Assembly: GCA_023853785.1 (NCBI GenBank)
Contig: JAJIRX010000214.1
Span: 1 to 64,000, forward strand
Reading direction: 5' to 3'
Length of the DNA stretch: 64,000 nucleotides
From: Psilocybe azurescens
Taxonomy: Eukaryota > Basidiomycota > Agaricomycetes > Agaricales > Agrocybaceae
The notes beneath the pieces are model-generated. The model had not been told where the DNA came from and did not search any database. It was given only the letters and a program-made list of their open reading frames with translations. A program made the translations under genes and the position numbers. Position 1 is the stretch's first letter. Each line of letters opens with the position of its first letter. Shown here piece by piece: positions 34,118-44,184 of this stretch.

Positions 34118-36690
34118 ATGCCTGAATACCGAGAATGTCTTGCTCATTTCATGCATCTGTCATGGTTCCTTGAATACTGTCAACACAAGAGACTGGATAT
34201 GCATGTTATTGGACTGTGGGCTGATAAAGTCAAAGGAAAAGCTGCTGCTGGAAAGAAAACCCCTGTTTCACAAGATATGGTCTATAAACTCTGTGCTACA
34301 TCTACAGAGAAGCGTGGGCAGCGAGGCAATCAGGCTTATCTGTGGCCTTCAATGTGGAGTAAAAACTTGCAGGATGATCACGAGATTGCTTCATCCATTG
34401 CTAATCTCAATTGGATCGGAGTGAAATCCACAGCCAGAGCAATAATTATGAACTTTGAAACACTTCATTTTCAGGCGAGTGACATCAATAATTCTCTCTA
34501 TATATCTGAGTGTCTCACCGCTCAATTATCACCATCTAGCTTGCTTATCTTACACACACATCGATTCAATGCTTCAACAAAGTCACTTGGGCCAATACAG
34601 TCAGTCAAACACCCAACTCAAAGCGTGGTTATCGGATTGCAGTTGCATTTGAATTTAATGATTATGTGGTTGCATTTCTGTCTATCGACAATCTCGTCCA
34701 GGTATATCCTATTATTCCACAATACTAACCATTACTGATTTGTGCTGACTGTAGCCTCTCTGGGTTAATCAGCCTGCTGATCTGCCTCCTCCCCGATCGA
34801 TGTATATAACTTTTCTACATTTCTTGCTGAGGTTGCGGTCTGGATTGAGGAGCGTAAATCATCATCAGGCTATGGCTACTCAGCATATGCCACCCAGATA
34901 ATACGAAATGAGGGTAAAAGAGTCTTTGGAGGGATTGGTGTTTACACTGTTTGCGAGGTTTTTTTGATGCTGGTATGCTTTTTATGTATATTAACGATGT
35001 AAACACACTATACTAAGTTTACTACATAGGTCTCTCTCCTTTTTACTTGAAGCAGAGGTTTTTCTTTGTCCCTCTCGCACTGCCAGATTATGTGATGCAT
35101 TCTGGTCATTTGCGCATAAGTCTCACACTGATCTTCCGTGAGTTTGATTGTTAGATCAGTTTCCTTTCAATAAAATCTTACACTCTTTCTTCAGTGGTCT
35201 TTTGCGAAAGTCCATGATAGATGGACTCATGGCGCCTACTCTTAAACAAAGGTTGAAGTACCATGGCTGGCTTCATGTCTATGGGAAAGAACAGACCCGA
35301 GTCACTCATCGTATGTCTTCTTTGCTTGAAAAATATCATGTAAGTATATATATCTTTGGCATATTCGCATTACTTATGTATACATCAGTCAACTATTGAA
35401 ATCTTAAGTCAACGGAACACAAAATGGTTTGAGATTCAAAGGATGTTACTTTGTATGATGTCTTTGAGCCTGATCTCATCAAGCAAGCACTCGACCAAAA
35501 TAGCTCCAAGAATATACAACTTGGACATCTCATCTTTGGAGAGATACTTTGGAAAGGTTTTAAGCGTTCTATTCCCACCAATGATGACCCTCTAACAGCA
35601 TTATATCGAAAATGGGGTATGTTTTCTGCGCATAATTCAGATATTTTATGATTTACTTTGATTTCAGGAGTGATGGATGGTTCTACTCATCTTGATCTCA
35701 ATGCCTATCCACAGCTGTTTGACGGAGATGACCGGACCTGGAAAAAAAAACCACATATACTTATAGGTATTCAAACACTAAAAACAAGTCTGGTCAATTA
35801 CACCTTCCTTTCCATCAAACTCTTTTGCAAGTGAGGGAAGATCGGTGTGAGTGTTATGCAATATTGGAGTAATGTTATGCTAATTATAGCAGTAATCCCT
35901 TGGTTACTCGTGTTGAAGGGACTCAACGAAATGCTATGCTTTTTCGGACATTGGTTAAAAGTAAGAAAAATGTTGCTATTGGTCCTCTTGAGTATTGTGG
36001 CAATGGGATTGTGATCCGAGTAGCCCATGGAAAGAAAAAAGTAAGTGCGGCATCCTTCAAATTAATGTAATATGTCTCATTGAGTTATATAGAGTGTCCG
36101 CCAATCCAAGGAAGCCGGGAAGAGATATTTGGACAGGCTTCCTTGTATAGTTCAAACCCCAAGTTCAAGCTGGGTTACTTGTCCCCAGAAAAACAAGACT
36201 GTCCAAGGGCAGTATATCGGATTCTGATATCGGCAGCGACCCCTCCAAGTCCTTTGATAAAGGCAGATCGGATGCTGATTCCTATGCTGATTCCGAAGCA
36301 GCATCTGAGGATTCAGTTCAATCACAATTCCCAGTGGACCAGATGGCCACAGACGATGAACTTCAGCTTTTTCCGACACAGAAGATATAGAACATCCTTT
36401 ATCTCCGCCCCCTCTATCTTCTCTTCCATGTGGTACATCATCCTCTCTTCCATCTAGTACATCCTCTCCACCTTCACATTTCTCTCATTCTGAAGGCGGA
36501 GATTCCACTCATGAGATATCTAATCATGAAAAACCTTACAAGCGAAAGAAAACCTCCCATATCTCAGCTGATAAGGCTATTCTACTCAACCATTCTGAAG
36601 GAGCCTCAGTGGACGCTAACCAACCAAGAAGACGAAACAAAGTCAATTATGCAAGGCCCAAAAGGGCATATACCAAGGCACAGAAGTAGA
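34118..36690 (+). CDS. Unrecognised multi-exon protein with basic disordered C-terminus
   Basis: Coding sequence is clear but the family is not recognised. The first exon (34118-34474) starts MPEYRECLAHFMHLSW and continues with KTPVSQDMVYKLCATSTEKR and WSKNLQDDHEIASSIANLNW. Exon 2 (34540-34701) gives GYRIAVAFEFNDYVVAFLS and exon 3 (from 34755) PLWVNQPADLPPP. Later exons contain VAVWIEERKSSSGYGYSAY, KRVFGGIGVYTVCE, RFFFVPLALPDYVMHSGHL, LMAPTLKQRLKYHGWLHVYG, LGHLIFGEILWKGFKRSIP and DDPLTALYRKWG. The C-terminus (36360-36690) is serine/proline rich and ends in a basic run (PRRRNKVNYARPKRAYTKAQ), possibly a nuclear signal. Intron 1 would use a GC donor. Frame shifts near 34815 and around 36200 suggest missed introns or damage. 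The gene starts about 200 bp after array B. Confidence 0.6.
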
Positions 36691-36699
36691 TAGACTAGA

Positions 36700-37280
36700 A
36701 TAGTAGTAGACTAGTAGCAAAGAAATGATACGCAGATCGACATCAATAAGAGATTGCACTTCCATCTTCCATCATTTCGTGATGAACGATATGACGTCTC
36801 ATGGATCGCCGATGAGGTACAATCCCTTTGGGTATGGTAGACAAGTTCAGCGAGGGATGGTTGTCCAGGACGGATTTGATAGCCTCGGGAGGTCGACTTG
36901 AAAGTGCCAACTGAGATTGCGTTCATTGATCGGTTCAGCCAGGCAGAGAACGCATCATCTCTTTTGCATTGATGTCTCCTTTTAACGTGATGCACAGAGC
37001 TGGGATGGATGGAGAAAGTGCCTTTGCTAAAGATTTTTCCACTGAATTGAAGCTGAAAATATATCGACATGAGTCAATGTAATTGAGAAAAATGATTTTT
37101 TTTGTTCTTCCTTTATCGATGCATCTTCGGTGGTTACATACATGAATTGCATATATCTTCTTAATTTTACTAATATATTCTATATCAATTATGAGACCGT
37201 ACTGACATTGGATTCTCATTCCTAGCATTGAGGCCCTTCTTTTAGCCATTTCAGTGGCGGAATAGACGAGAGTCCTCAAG
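36700..37280 (-). other. Possible coding fragment, unrecognised
   Basis: Two minus-strand open stretches (36711-37070 and 36935-37279) could be exons joined across an intron of about 150 bp that ends with a normal acceptor near 37060. The peptide near 37200-37279 reads MRTLVYSATEMAKRRASMLG; the downstream part includes NRSMNAISVGTFKSTSRGYQ. No family recognised; it may be a fragment of a larger lost gene. Confidence 0.25.
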
Positions 37281-37379
37281 ACTCGTAGTCAAGCTTGCGA
37301 AGCTCTTTTGGAGGCCGGCAACATACAGTCTAACGTTCTAATGTTTGGCACCATTTCGCCCCATCATCTTCATCCAAAG

Positions 37380-38450
37380 CTGTCATCATCCGCTGTCTCT
37401 GGAATGCTCTGAAGGTAAGCCATGAATATCACCGGAATATATCTCACTCACCATTCTGCCCATCAGCTGACGCTCTGCCCAACACGACAGCGGTGAACAT
37501 CCTATCCCCGCGAGTGGTGAGTAGTCTCCTTGGAGGCACGCCGTTACGCTTCCTCTCAGCTCTACTCAGGCGTCGTTCCCTCAATGTCGGCACCCAACAG
37601 AGCGATGATATGCTGCTTCCCTTCGTCAGAGGTTATCGCCCGTCATTGTCAACAGCTGTCGCTGTCCGCTGTTTCCAGAATGCTCTGAAGATGAAGGTAG
37701 GCGGTGACCGCCGCCCCTAAGTACTTTGCACTCACCATTCCTCCCAACAGCCAACACACTGCTCAACGTGAAATGGTCCTTCTCTTGTGAGCTGTTCTGA
37801 AGGTAAGTTATGATCTTCCCAATAGGATTATGTGCTCACCGTATTGCTTAGGATCTTCTTCCACTCCTGACATGGTGCACGTCGCTGCTGCAATATTCTC
37901 TCAGTGATCTCCTCAAAGGCGGAGTCGCAACTGATGCGGTCTCTTGTGTTCGTTTTTGAGTCGTGGCATCCAGGGTCGTGTTGGCAAGCCGTATATTTTT
38001 CGTCGTGAATGAGGCTGACTGTTGTCGACAGCCGTCGTCGTCATAATCATCGAATATGTACGGGCCTATGCGGCTGTATGGTAATTGGCCCTTCTTCGTC
38101 CACCGTATGTTGAGGCTGAATGCCATCCATACCCACAGTCGTCGCTGTACACGGCCGATCGAAGGGTGAGTTGCGAACTTTTCTCTCGAATATTTCATCA
38201 CTCACCCTAGCTCCTCGCAGCTCCTTTCCTGTCCGTTATACGGGTTGAGTTAGGGCCCAGCGTTGTAGAGACACGTCACCTCATCTGCTGGTGACAATGT
38301 AGCTGATGTCCGTGATTGCACGCGCTGCCGTCGTTGTCTATAGGAGTTGTTGAAGGTCATTGTCATTGTCCACGGCCTTTGAGCTGCTGTGCAGGTGAGC
38401 TATGAACTTGTTTGGATGATCTAACACCCATCCAGCTTCCATCAGCAACA
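37380..38450 (+). other. Ladder of short intron-like units, no recognisable protein
   Basis: Five plus-strand segments have full intron signatures: 37415-37466, 37697-37750, 37803-37851, 38166-38220 and 38395-38435 (41-55 bp). Each begins GTAAG, GTAGG or GTGAG and ends in AG, and four share CTCACC shortly before the acceptor, a plausible branch site. The exon ends also resemble each other, with CTCTGAAG at 37407-37414 and near 37684-37691 and TTCTGAAG at 37795-37802. Joined exons give no protein I recognise. This may be a diverged multi-exon gene or a non-coding transcript built from duplicated exon-intron units. Confidence 0.4.
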
Positions 38451-38825
38451 TGCACATCAATGAAAGTGTAAGTCGTCTCTAGTGAGGTGCGATTGATGAC
38501 GGTTAGAGCAGACGGCACCAAAGATGCATACAGCCATACAAGCACTATTCCAGGAGAATGTGGGCTATCATTGCTGTAAGAGAGATATCCTAGAAACGTA
38601 TCAGCCCTTCTCCACACTCCTCGCCGATGTCCTGTTCAGAGCGCACATATGATGATTGAGGCCGTACAGTTTCTGTGAGCAAGCTCCAGGATGTGGCAAG
38701 TTGCAACCAACGACAGGTGAACACTGAGGCGAAGCATGTGGCTGAAAATTTGGCTATGGTGCAGACCACTTATTATCTCAATTAGATTCTATCAATTCGC
38801 AAGAACAACCCCACATGGTTCGAAG

Positions 38826-39145
38826 TAGGGCTGCGCGCTTGAACCGTGAAGTCACGGCATACGGCCGTGAATCACGGTCGCCGTTGCCGTACCGTGAGCC
38901 CTTTTGGGGTGCAAATTTACGGCCGTAAGCATACGGTGGTCTTACAGCGATGGTAAATACTCACATTTTTGAGGCGGAGTGACTTGATTCTAGCTCAGTT
39001 AGATCCTAAACGCCCAAATCCAGTCTCAGAATAAATTTCTGATGGCCGGTTGGCCCTCGGCGTCGACTTCACGGCTCTCACGGCGATCAAACCGGCCGTA
39101 CTTTTACGGCCGACAACCGTTACGGTAACGGGCGCTGCAGCCCTA
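38826..39145. mobile_element. Small hAT-like MITE
   Basis: A 320-bp segment with inverted ends TAGGGCTGC (38826) and GCAGCCCTA (ending 39145), flanked by the imperfect 8-mers GTTCGAAG and GTTCAAGC (6 of 8 identical). The interior is rich in ACGGCCGT-type palindromes on both sides (38850-38935 and 39070-39125), consistent with subterminal binding motifs. No coding capacity. Confidence 0.8.
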
Positions 39146-39780
39146 GTTCAAGCTAGACTGCAAAACAGAAATAATTTGAGCAATCAAGGTTGAGACAAGT
39201 GTCCGATGGGCCTAGAAAAAGTTTTTCCCTCTACAGTGAGATACACAATCATCTAATTTTTTAAAAAATTTCGTTAATTCAACCTTTCTAGCTGTCGTTA
39301 AAAACATCCTATTAAACACTAATCAAACATGGGTGGAGGTCAGTTGCTGCGAAGCCAGGCAAGTGGGATCATGATGTGGCCGTATCCATTCATGTGACAC
39401 CATCGCGGTCGCTACACTTTTTTCCTCCATCTTAGTCGCATCTTCGTGTCTTATGTTCTCCTCCCCTCCTCCCTCTGGGTTCTCGCTAAATGCAGTACAG
39501 TTTCGCCCTAGTGATAGTACAGGGTACAAAACTCCTCTATGTGGCTGTCGTCTGAAGACTCGAGAGCAAAAACACGTGGATGTTAGGAATCAAAGAAAAA
39601 AACGAAGATAGAGGAGAAAAAACAGAAAAAAAGTAGAAGGAACAAAAAAACACAGCACACACGTATGTGAAACGTTGTTCACATACTTTTGGGCCTCTAT
39701 GCTAGATACAAAGCGATAACCTCTTTCGTATTAAGTATTTTCTACTTATACAACTACATCACAGCACTTGAACTTCATTT
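39146..39780. other. Intergenic, nothing firm
   Basis: AT-rich sequence between the MITE and the first F-box copy, with an A-rich stretch at 39590-39655. No gene recognised. Confidence 0.4.
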
Positions 39781-41250
39781 GAATTTCATCGTTGTCTCTC
39801 GTGAACGTACACTAGAGTACGGCATTCATTCTCGAAGCATGAAAGCCAGCGGCAGAATTCAGACTATCTGAATTATCCATTATCGGCTGCCATGCCCAGT
39901 AATCTTGGAACGATATTGTTTGCCAATCGTCTACAACGGATAACGAACCCCGGTAAACGGTTGGGCTTAGCCATCAATGAACATCGGGCGATGATTCATG
40001 AACAACATATAACTAGGTCTCAAGTTCGTCAGTTCGCTTCGCTCGATGGTATTAAATCGAGCAAGTAAGGCCTTCAACATGCAGGGAGACAAATTGGAAA
40101 GCATGCAGATAACACTTGGTCGCAGATTTGCTTTAGAGATCTGTATATCGATGTCTTTGATAGTGGGTATTGTGAGATTTTCAAGAAATGTGATATTGGC
40201 AACGTGAACTGGCATTCCATGAGTAATTTGACGAGGCAAGAAAGGGGTGGCGACTGGGAAGGTAAAACCAATATTGTAAACGACCGAAGTCAATGTCTCC
40301 AATATATGAAGATTTGAGGGAGCGGAACGTCAAAGGTTAGATTTTCATAGAAGTGCAGAAGCTGATCCAAAGGTGAGGGGAAAGCTTTTCAAATATTTCT
40401 TTCCAATTGTACCGTAGTAAGCAATGGCGCATTTTCGAAAACAATCGAAAGTTTCTTTGGTCCATGGCAAAGCAGAGAACGGAACTAAGTCCAACAAGGC
40501 CATAGTCTCGAGAGCTAATAGGTGACCTTTTATAGAACACCGTCCATCAAACACCTTTGGCGTAAGTTTGGGTGACACTGTCTGCCATCTCTTTGCGTGT
40601 TGGCATAGAAGATTAATCATAGGATGTGCCTCTCCATCGAAGCCATCCCAGGCGATGCTAATGCATATATCAAGGAGAGCTCCTCTCGATCAGCGAAGGA
40701 GCTCGTTGATATATTTCATCTGCAACTTGGTTCTCGTGTTTGAGCTATACAGATATACTGGCGGTAAACGGCTCTATAAGGATGATAAATTCAGAGCAAT
40801 CGTCCTCCAAGATTGGTAAATCTGACCAAGCAGCCACGGGGCTACGACGTCAGTTCCTCTGAGTCGTCTGATTAACAACGACCGCCTCTGGTAGATTTCC
40901 GTGAACCACAGAAATATCTCTTGTATGATCTCTGTAGGTAGTCTTCGTATCACCGATCCATTTCCCAGGCACGACTCGCCTGGCCGTTTGTCTGCCTTTG
41001 GGCTACAGTGTCGGACTAATGTGTCGCTCTTGCCTGTGCCATTTGGATTGCTTGGATGATTAAAGACAATTCAGAGTCTATCGGTGGCTGGTTAGTGAGG
41101 GAGAAGTTTCGGGGCAGGTGGGTCCAGTGGGTCCTAGCAATGGGGATATTATCGCGACTTTCACAGAGCGTCTTGCCCTTTTGTTTTAACCCTCTCGGTT
41201 GCCTTAACTGCCAGAAAACCTGTTTAGGTCGCTTCCGAGAATTCTTATGC
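39780..41250 (-). pseudogene. F-box protein pseudogene, copy 1
   Basis: The most decayed of four related minus-strand copies. Recognisable blocks in order are: SLTNQPPIDSELSLIIQAIQ (near 41040-41110, followed by a stop); an F-box/helical region (40640-41000) with frame breaks; MINLLCQHAKRWQTVSPKLT (40560-40620); SALPWTKETFDCFRKCA; ENLTIPTIKDIDIQISKANL (40140-40210); and VICMLSNLSPCMLKALLARF. They align with copies 2 to 4, including the C-terminal exon region near 39780-39960. F-box proteins couple substrates to SCF ubiquitin ligases through Skp1; families like this one are expanded in Agaricomycetes. No intact reading frame remains. Confidence 0.75.
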
Positions 41251-42084
41251 CGATGGTCAAACTCGACACGAGTGGACTAGTTTTGTAAATTTTTTGCGGG
41301 TAAGGAGTACAAACGACGACACGACGAATATCTACAATCTGATCACGATCATGTGATTGCGGCCTGAACGCCGCAAGTGATTAACTAGCTTTTTTCGCCT
41401 TCGTTATGGTCCATCGCATCGTTGTCGCGAGTGAATGCTTCAATAGCTACACACTGTATTACAACTTCTGGAATTTGCCCTGCCAATGATTTTAGAAAAA
41501 TGAAGATATATGTTTCATGATAGAAAGACTTGCCCAGATCGTACCCAAAAGAGCCATTCAGCTAGCTTGTGTGAAGTTTGTGTTGGTAGTGGGGCGAAGG
41601 TGGGCGCTGATCGACAACTGAGTCAGTCATGGAAAGGTCCGTATATTACCCTACTTGTGTATTGAACCCCGATTCTGCCTGCCATCTTTCAATCTTTGAC
41701 AGTCACAAGCATAGTCGGGGTACACGGGAAGTATATAGAATCTTCCCTCAAGTACTTAGACAGATGTGCATAATAAATGCACCGTATTAATCAAGCTAAA
41801 GGTTTAGTAGGCGGGTTATCAGAGAGTGGTCGACTCCGGTGGAGGACGACGGGCTGACTCCAGACATCCGCTTCATACTACTTAATCCGCATTTCTTCAA
41901 TACTGTCTCGTGGTCCGTTTGTTACAGCTTCGATCTAATAATCATAATAAATGGCCACAGATGGGGTATAATATCCTGATCCACAATTTATAGACATAGG
42001 ACCTTGAACAGACGTCCGCGAGAGCTGCAACGATGGTCATAGTCTTCGTGATCATCATATTAAATCAAAGTGTATAAATCTCAC
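41251..42084. other. Intergenic, duplicated flank of F-box copies
   Basis: The part nearest copy 1 (41250-41600) is recognisably similar to 43550-43860 beyond copy 2, for example GAAGATAT(A/G)TG(T/C)TTCA, showing that copies 1 and 2 were duplicated together with flanking DNA. The remainder has no gene I can support. Confidence 0.5.
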
Positions 42085-43545
42085 CTCTGTCGTTTGAAAC
42101 GTACACCAGAGTACATTGTCCTTGGACAGCCTAATGGCGGTGTTCAATGCTTTCTGGATTATCGATGATAGGCTGCTACTTAGCTAGAATCGCATCGGCA
42201 AGCTGGCCATGCCGATTAATCTTGGAATAATTTCGATTGGCAATCGGTTGCACCAGATAGAAAATCCCAGAAAACTGTTGCGCTCGTTAATACTATCATC
42301 TATAGCCACTGATTAGCAACCAACGATGAACAACTCACAATTATGTCTCCGACGTCATCCACTGGGACAGCATTGATCTTGGTTAGGATTTAGGTAACCT
42401 TGTCGTTCCAATCCTGGAGTTTTTCGGTCGGGAATAGTACAGTTCATGTAAGCTCGGGATTTTTCTATAAATCTGGTTCTTCAAAGACGCCAGTTCGTCA
42501 GACCTAGATGTAGCGACCCACACCTCCAGACGGGCATGCAACTCCTGCAACGGAATGTTCATACGATCGTTGAAGCGAATACAGAGTGTTTCGAGACGTT
42601 GGACTTCCCATAGACTCATGTCTTCAGCGGTTTTGTTCTGAAGTTCGCAGCGAGCAGAGGCGAGCAGGTTCAAGGCCGCAGCTCCGTCTGCACTGTTTAC
42701 ATCGTCAATGTGAAATACACATGTACGTAATAGAGGTACGAGAGGCCGATTCATATGGCCAGAGGCGAGGTAGAAGATGTCCGAATCGGAAGACGGCATA
42801 GTGACGTTCAAGCTCAACAACCCCGGGGTGAGTAACAGAAGGTTGGTCAGTTGGTCTCGTTCAATAGTTGAAATCGAGCAGTCAAGTCCTTCAACGTGCA
42901 GGGAGACGAATTGGAAAGCATCCGGATAACACTTGGCAGCAGGTTTTCTTCAGGGGTCGGTATCTTGATATCTTGAGTCTTTCCGTTGAAGCCATCCACA
43001 CCAATGCCTACATCAAGAGGAACTCCTCTCGATCGGTGAAGGAGCTCGTTGACATATTGCACCTGCAACTTGGTTCTCGTGCTTGAGCTGTCCAAATATA
43101 CGGTCGGTAAACGGTTCCATAAGAATGGTAGATTCAGAGAAATCGTCCTCCAAGATTGGCAAATCTGGCCAAGCTCCCATGGGGCATCAAAGTGTCTCAA
43201 TCGGACTGAGGACGACCGCCTCTGGGAGATTTGTGTAACCCACAGAAATATCTCCTGTAGAATCTCCGTAGGAAGCTTTCGTACCGCCAACACTACTCCT
43301 ACATGCTGATGGACGAAATGATGCGCCAGGTCAATCTTGTGCCTTGTCACCATTTCCCAAGCACGACCTGGCTGGCCGTCTTTCCGTCTTTGGGCTAGAA
43401 TTTCAGACCAACGTGTCGCTTCTGCCTGTGCTATTTGGATTACTTTAATGATGAGAGTCGATTCAGCGTCTGTGGGCGGTTTATTGGTGAGGAGAAGTTT
43501 GGGGGCAGGTGGGTCCGGTAATCTGATGTTCGAGGCTCCTGGCAA
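42085..43545 (-). pseudogene. F-box protein gene, copy 2 (internal deletion and frameshift)
   Basis: It starts MPGASNIRLPDPPAPKLLL at 43545, then an N-terminal helix (TLIIKVIQIAQAEATRW), the F-box (VLAVRKLPTEILQEIFLWV, around residues 83-101) and WELGQICQSWRTISLNLPFL. After VDGFNGK the chain jumps straight to QDIKIPTPEENLLPSVIRML. The other copies have well over 100 residues there, so the middle of the substrate-recognition region is deleted in frame. Near 42855 the frame shifts: ARFQLLNETN then a stop, while the correct continuation DQLTNLLLLTPGLLSLNV lies in the next frame. The second part (42383-42820) holds HMNRPLVPLLRTCVFHIDDV and the C-terminal domain. A short last exon after an intron near 42290-42340 ends close to 42085 (SKDNVLWCTFQTT). 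Probably non-functional. Confidence 0.75.
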
Positions 43546-44184
43546 AGACGCTATTATCGCAACTTTTGCAGATCTTCGTGCCCTTTGTTTGCAGCGTTAA
43601 CTCTCCTGGCAGCATTAAACACCTTCTTTTGCTTCTCGCCGTGCCCCGCCCGTGTCGCTGTCGCAGTCCGTGAATACTTCAATAAACACACATTCCACCA
43701 CAGGTCCTCGAATTTACGCTGTCAGTTCTTCAGCAAGGTGAAGATATGTGCTTCACGATTGAAAAAACTGACCCGAACCGTTCCCCAGAGGGTCATGTTG
43801 CTAACTAGAGTGGAAGCTTGTGCTATTGAGAGGACAAGACTGAGATTGCCAATTTAGTCCACGGCGGCACTCGGTTCCGGCACCCTACTATAGCCCTAAT
43901 AATTTCAGCATTTGTTTGGGTTGCACATTCTGAGTCTATTTACACCCCAGATCATTAAATACATGTCAAGATAGTAGGCATAAAACTGTTAATATGTGCC
44001 TCGCGCAAAGAATTGAACAAAGATGAGTTGAGGTCAAAGTAGTATATAGAAGAGTTAGTAAAGCCCCTAAGTTCCAATTACAAAACCTTAGGTCAGCAAA
44101 GGTTGCTGAAGACTGATGTGGCGACGCTTTAGTAGAGTTGACAAACAACTATCACCACTTGTACCGACGAATCCTATATAATCT
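43546..44184. other. Intergenic between divergently transcribed F-box copy 2 and VPS53
   Basis: Contains the duplicated upstream flank of the F-box copies to about 43860 and then about 320 bp of AT-rich sequence that should hold the VPS53 promoter. No repeat or RNA gene seen. Confidence 0.45.

Noticed and set aside
555..36690. One giant mobile element (Starship- or Polinton-like) bounded by arrays A and B
   Set aside because: No tyrosine recombinase of the captain type, no DNA polymerase or integrase, and no matching outer termini or target duplications beyond the arrays were found. Kept only as a question in the findings.
39323..39529. Minus-strand 68-codon reading frame
   Set aside because: Isolated, low-information sequence without flanking exons.
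42586..43600. Plus-strand reading frames opposite F-box copy 2 (and likewise opposite copies 3 and 4)
   Set aside because: Antisense shadows of conserved minus-strand F-box coding sequence.
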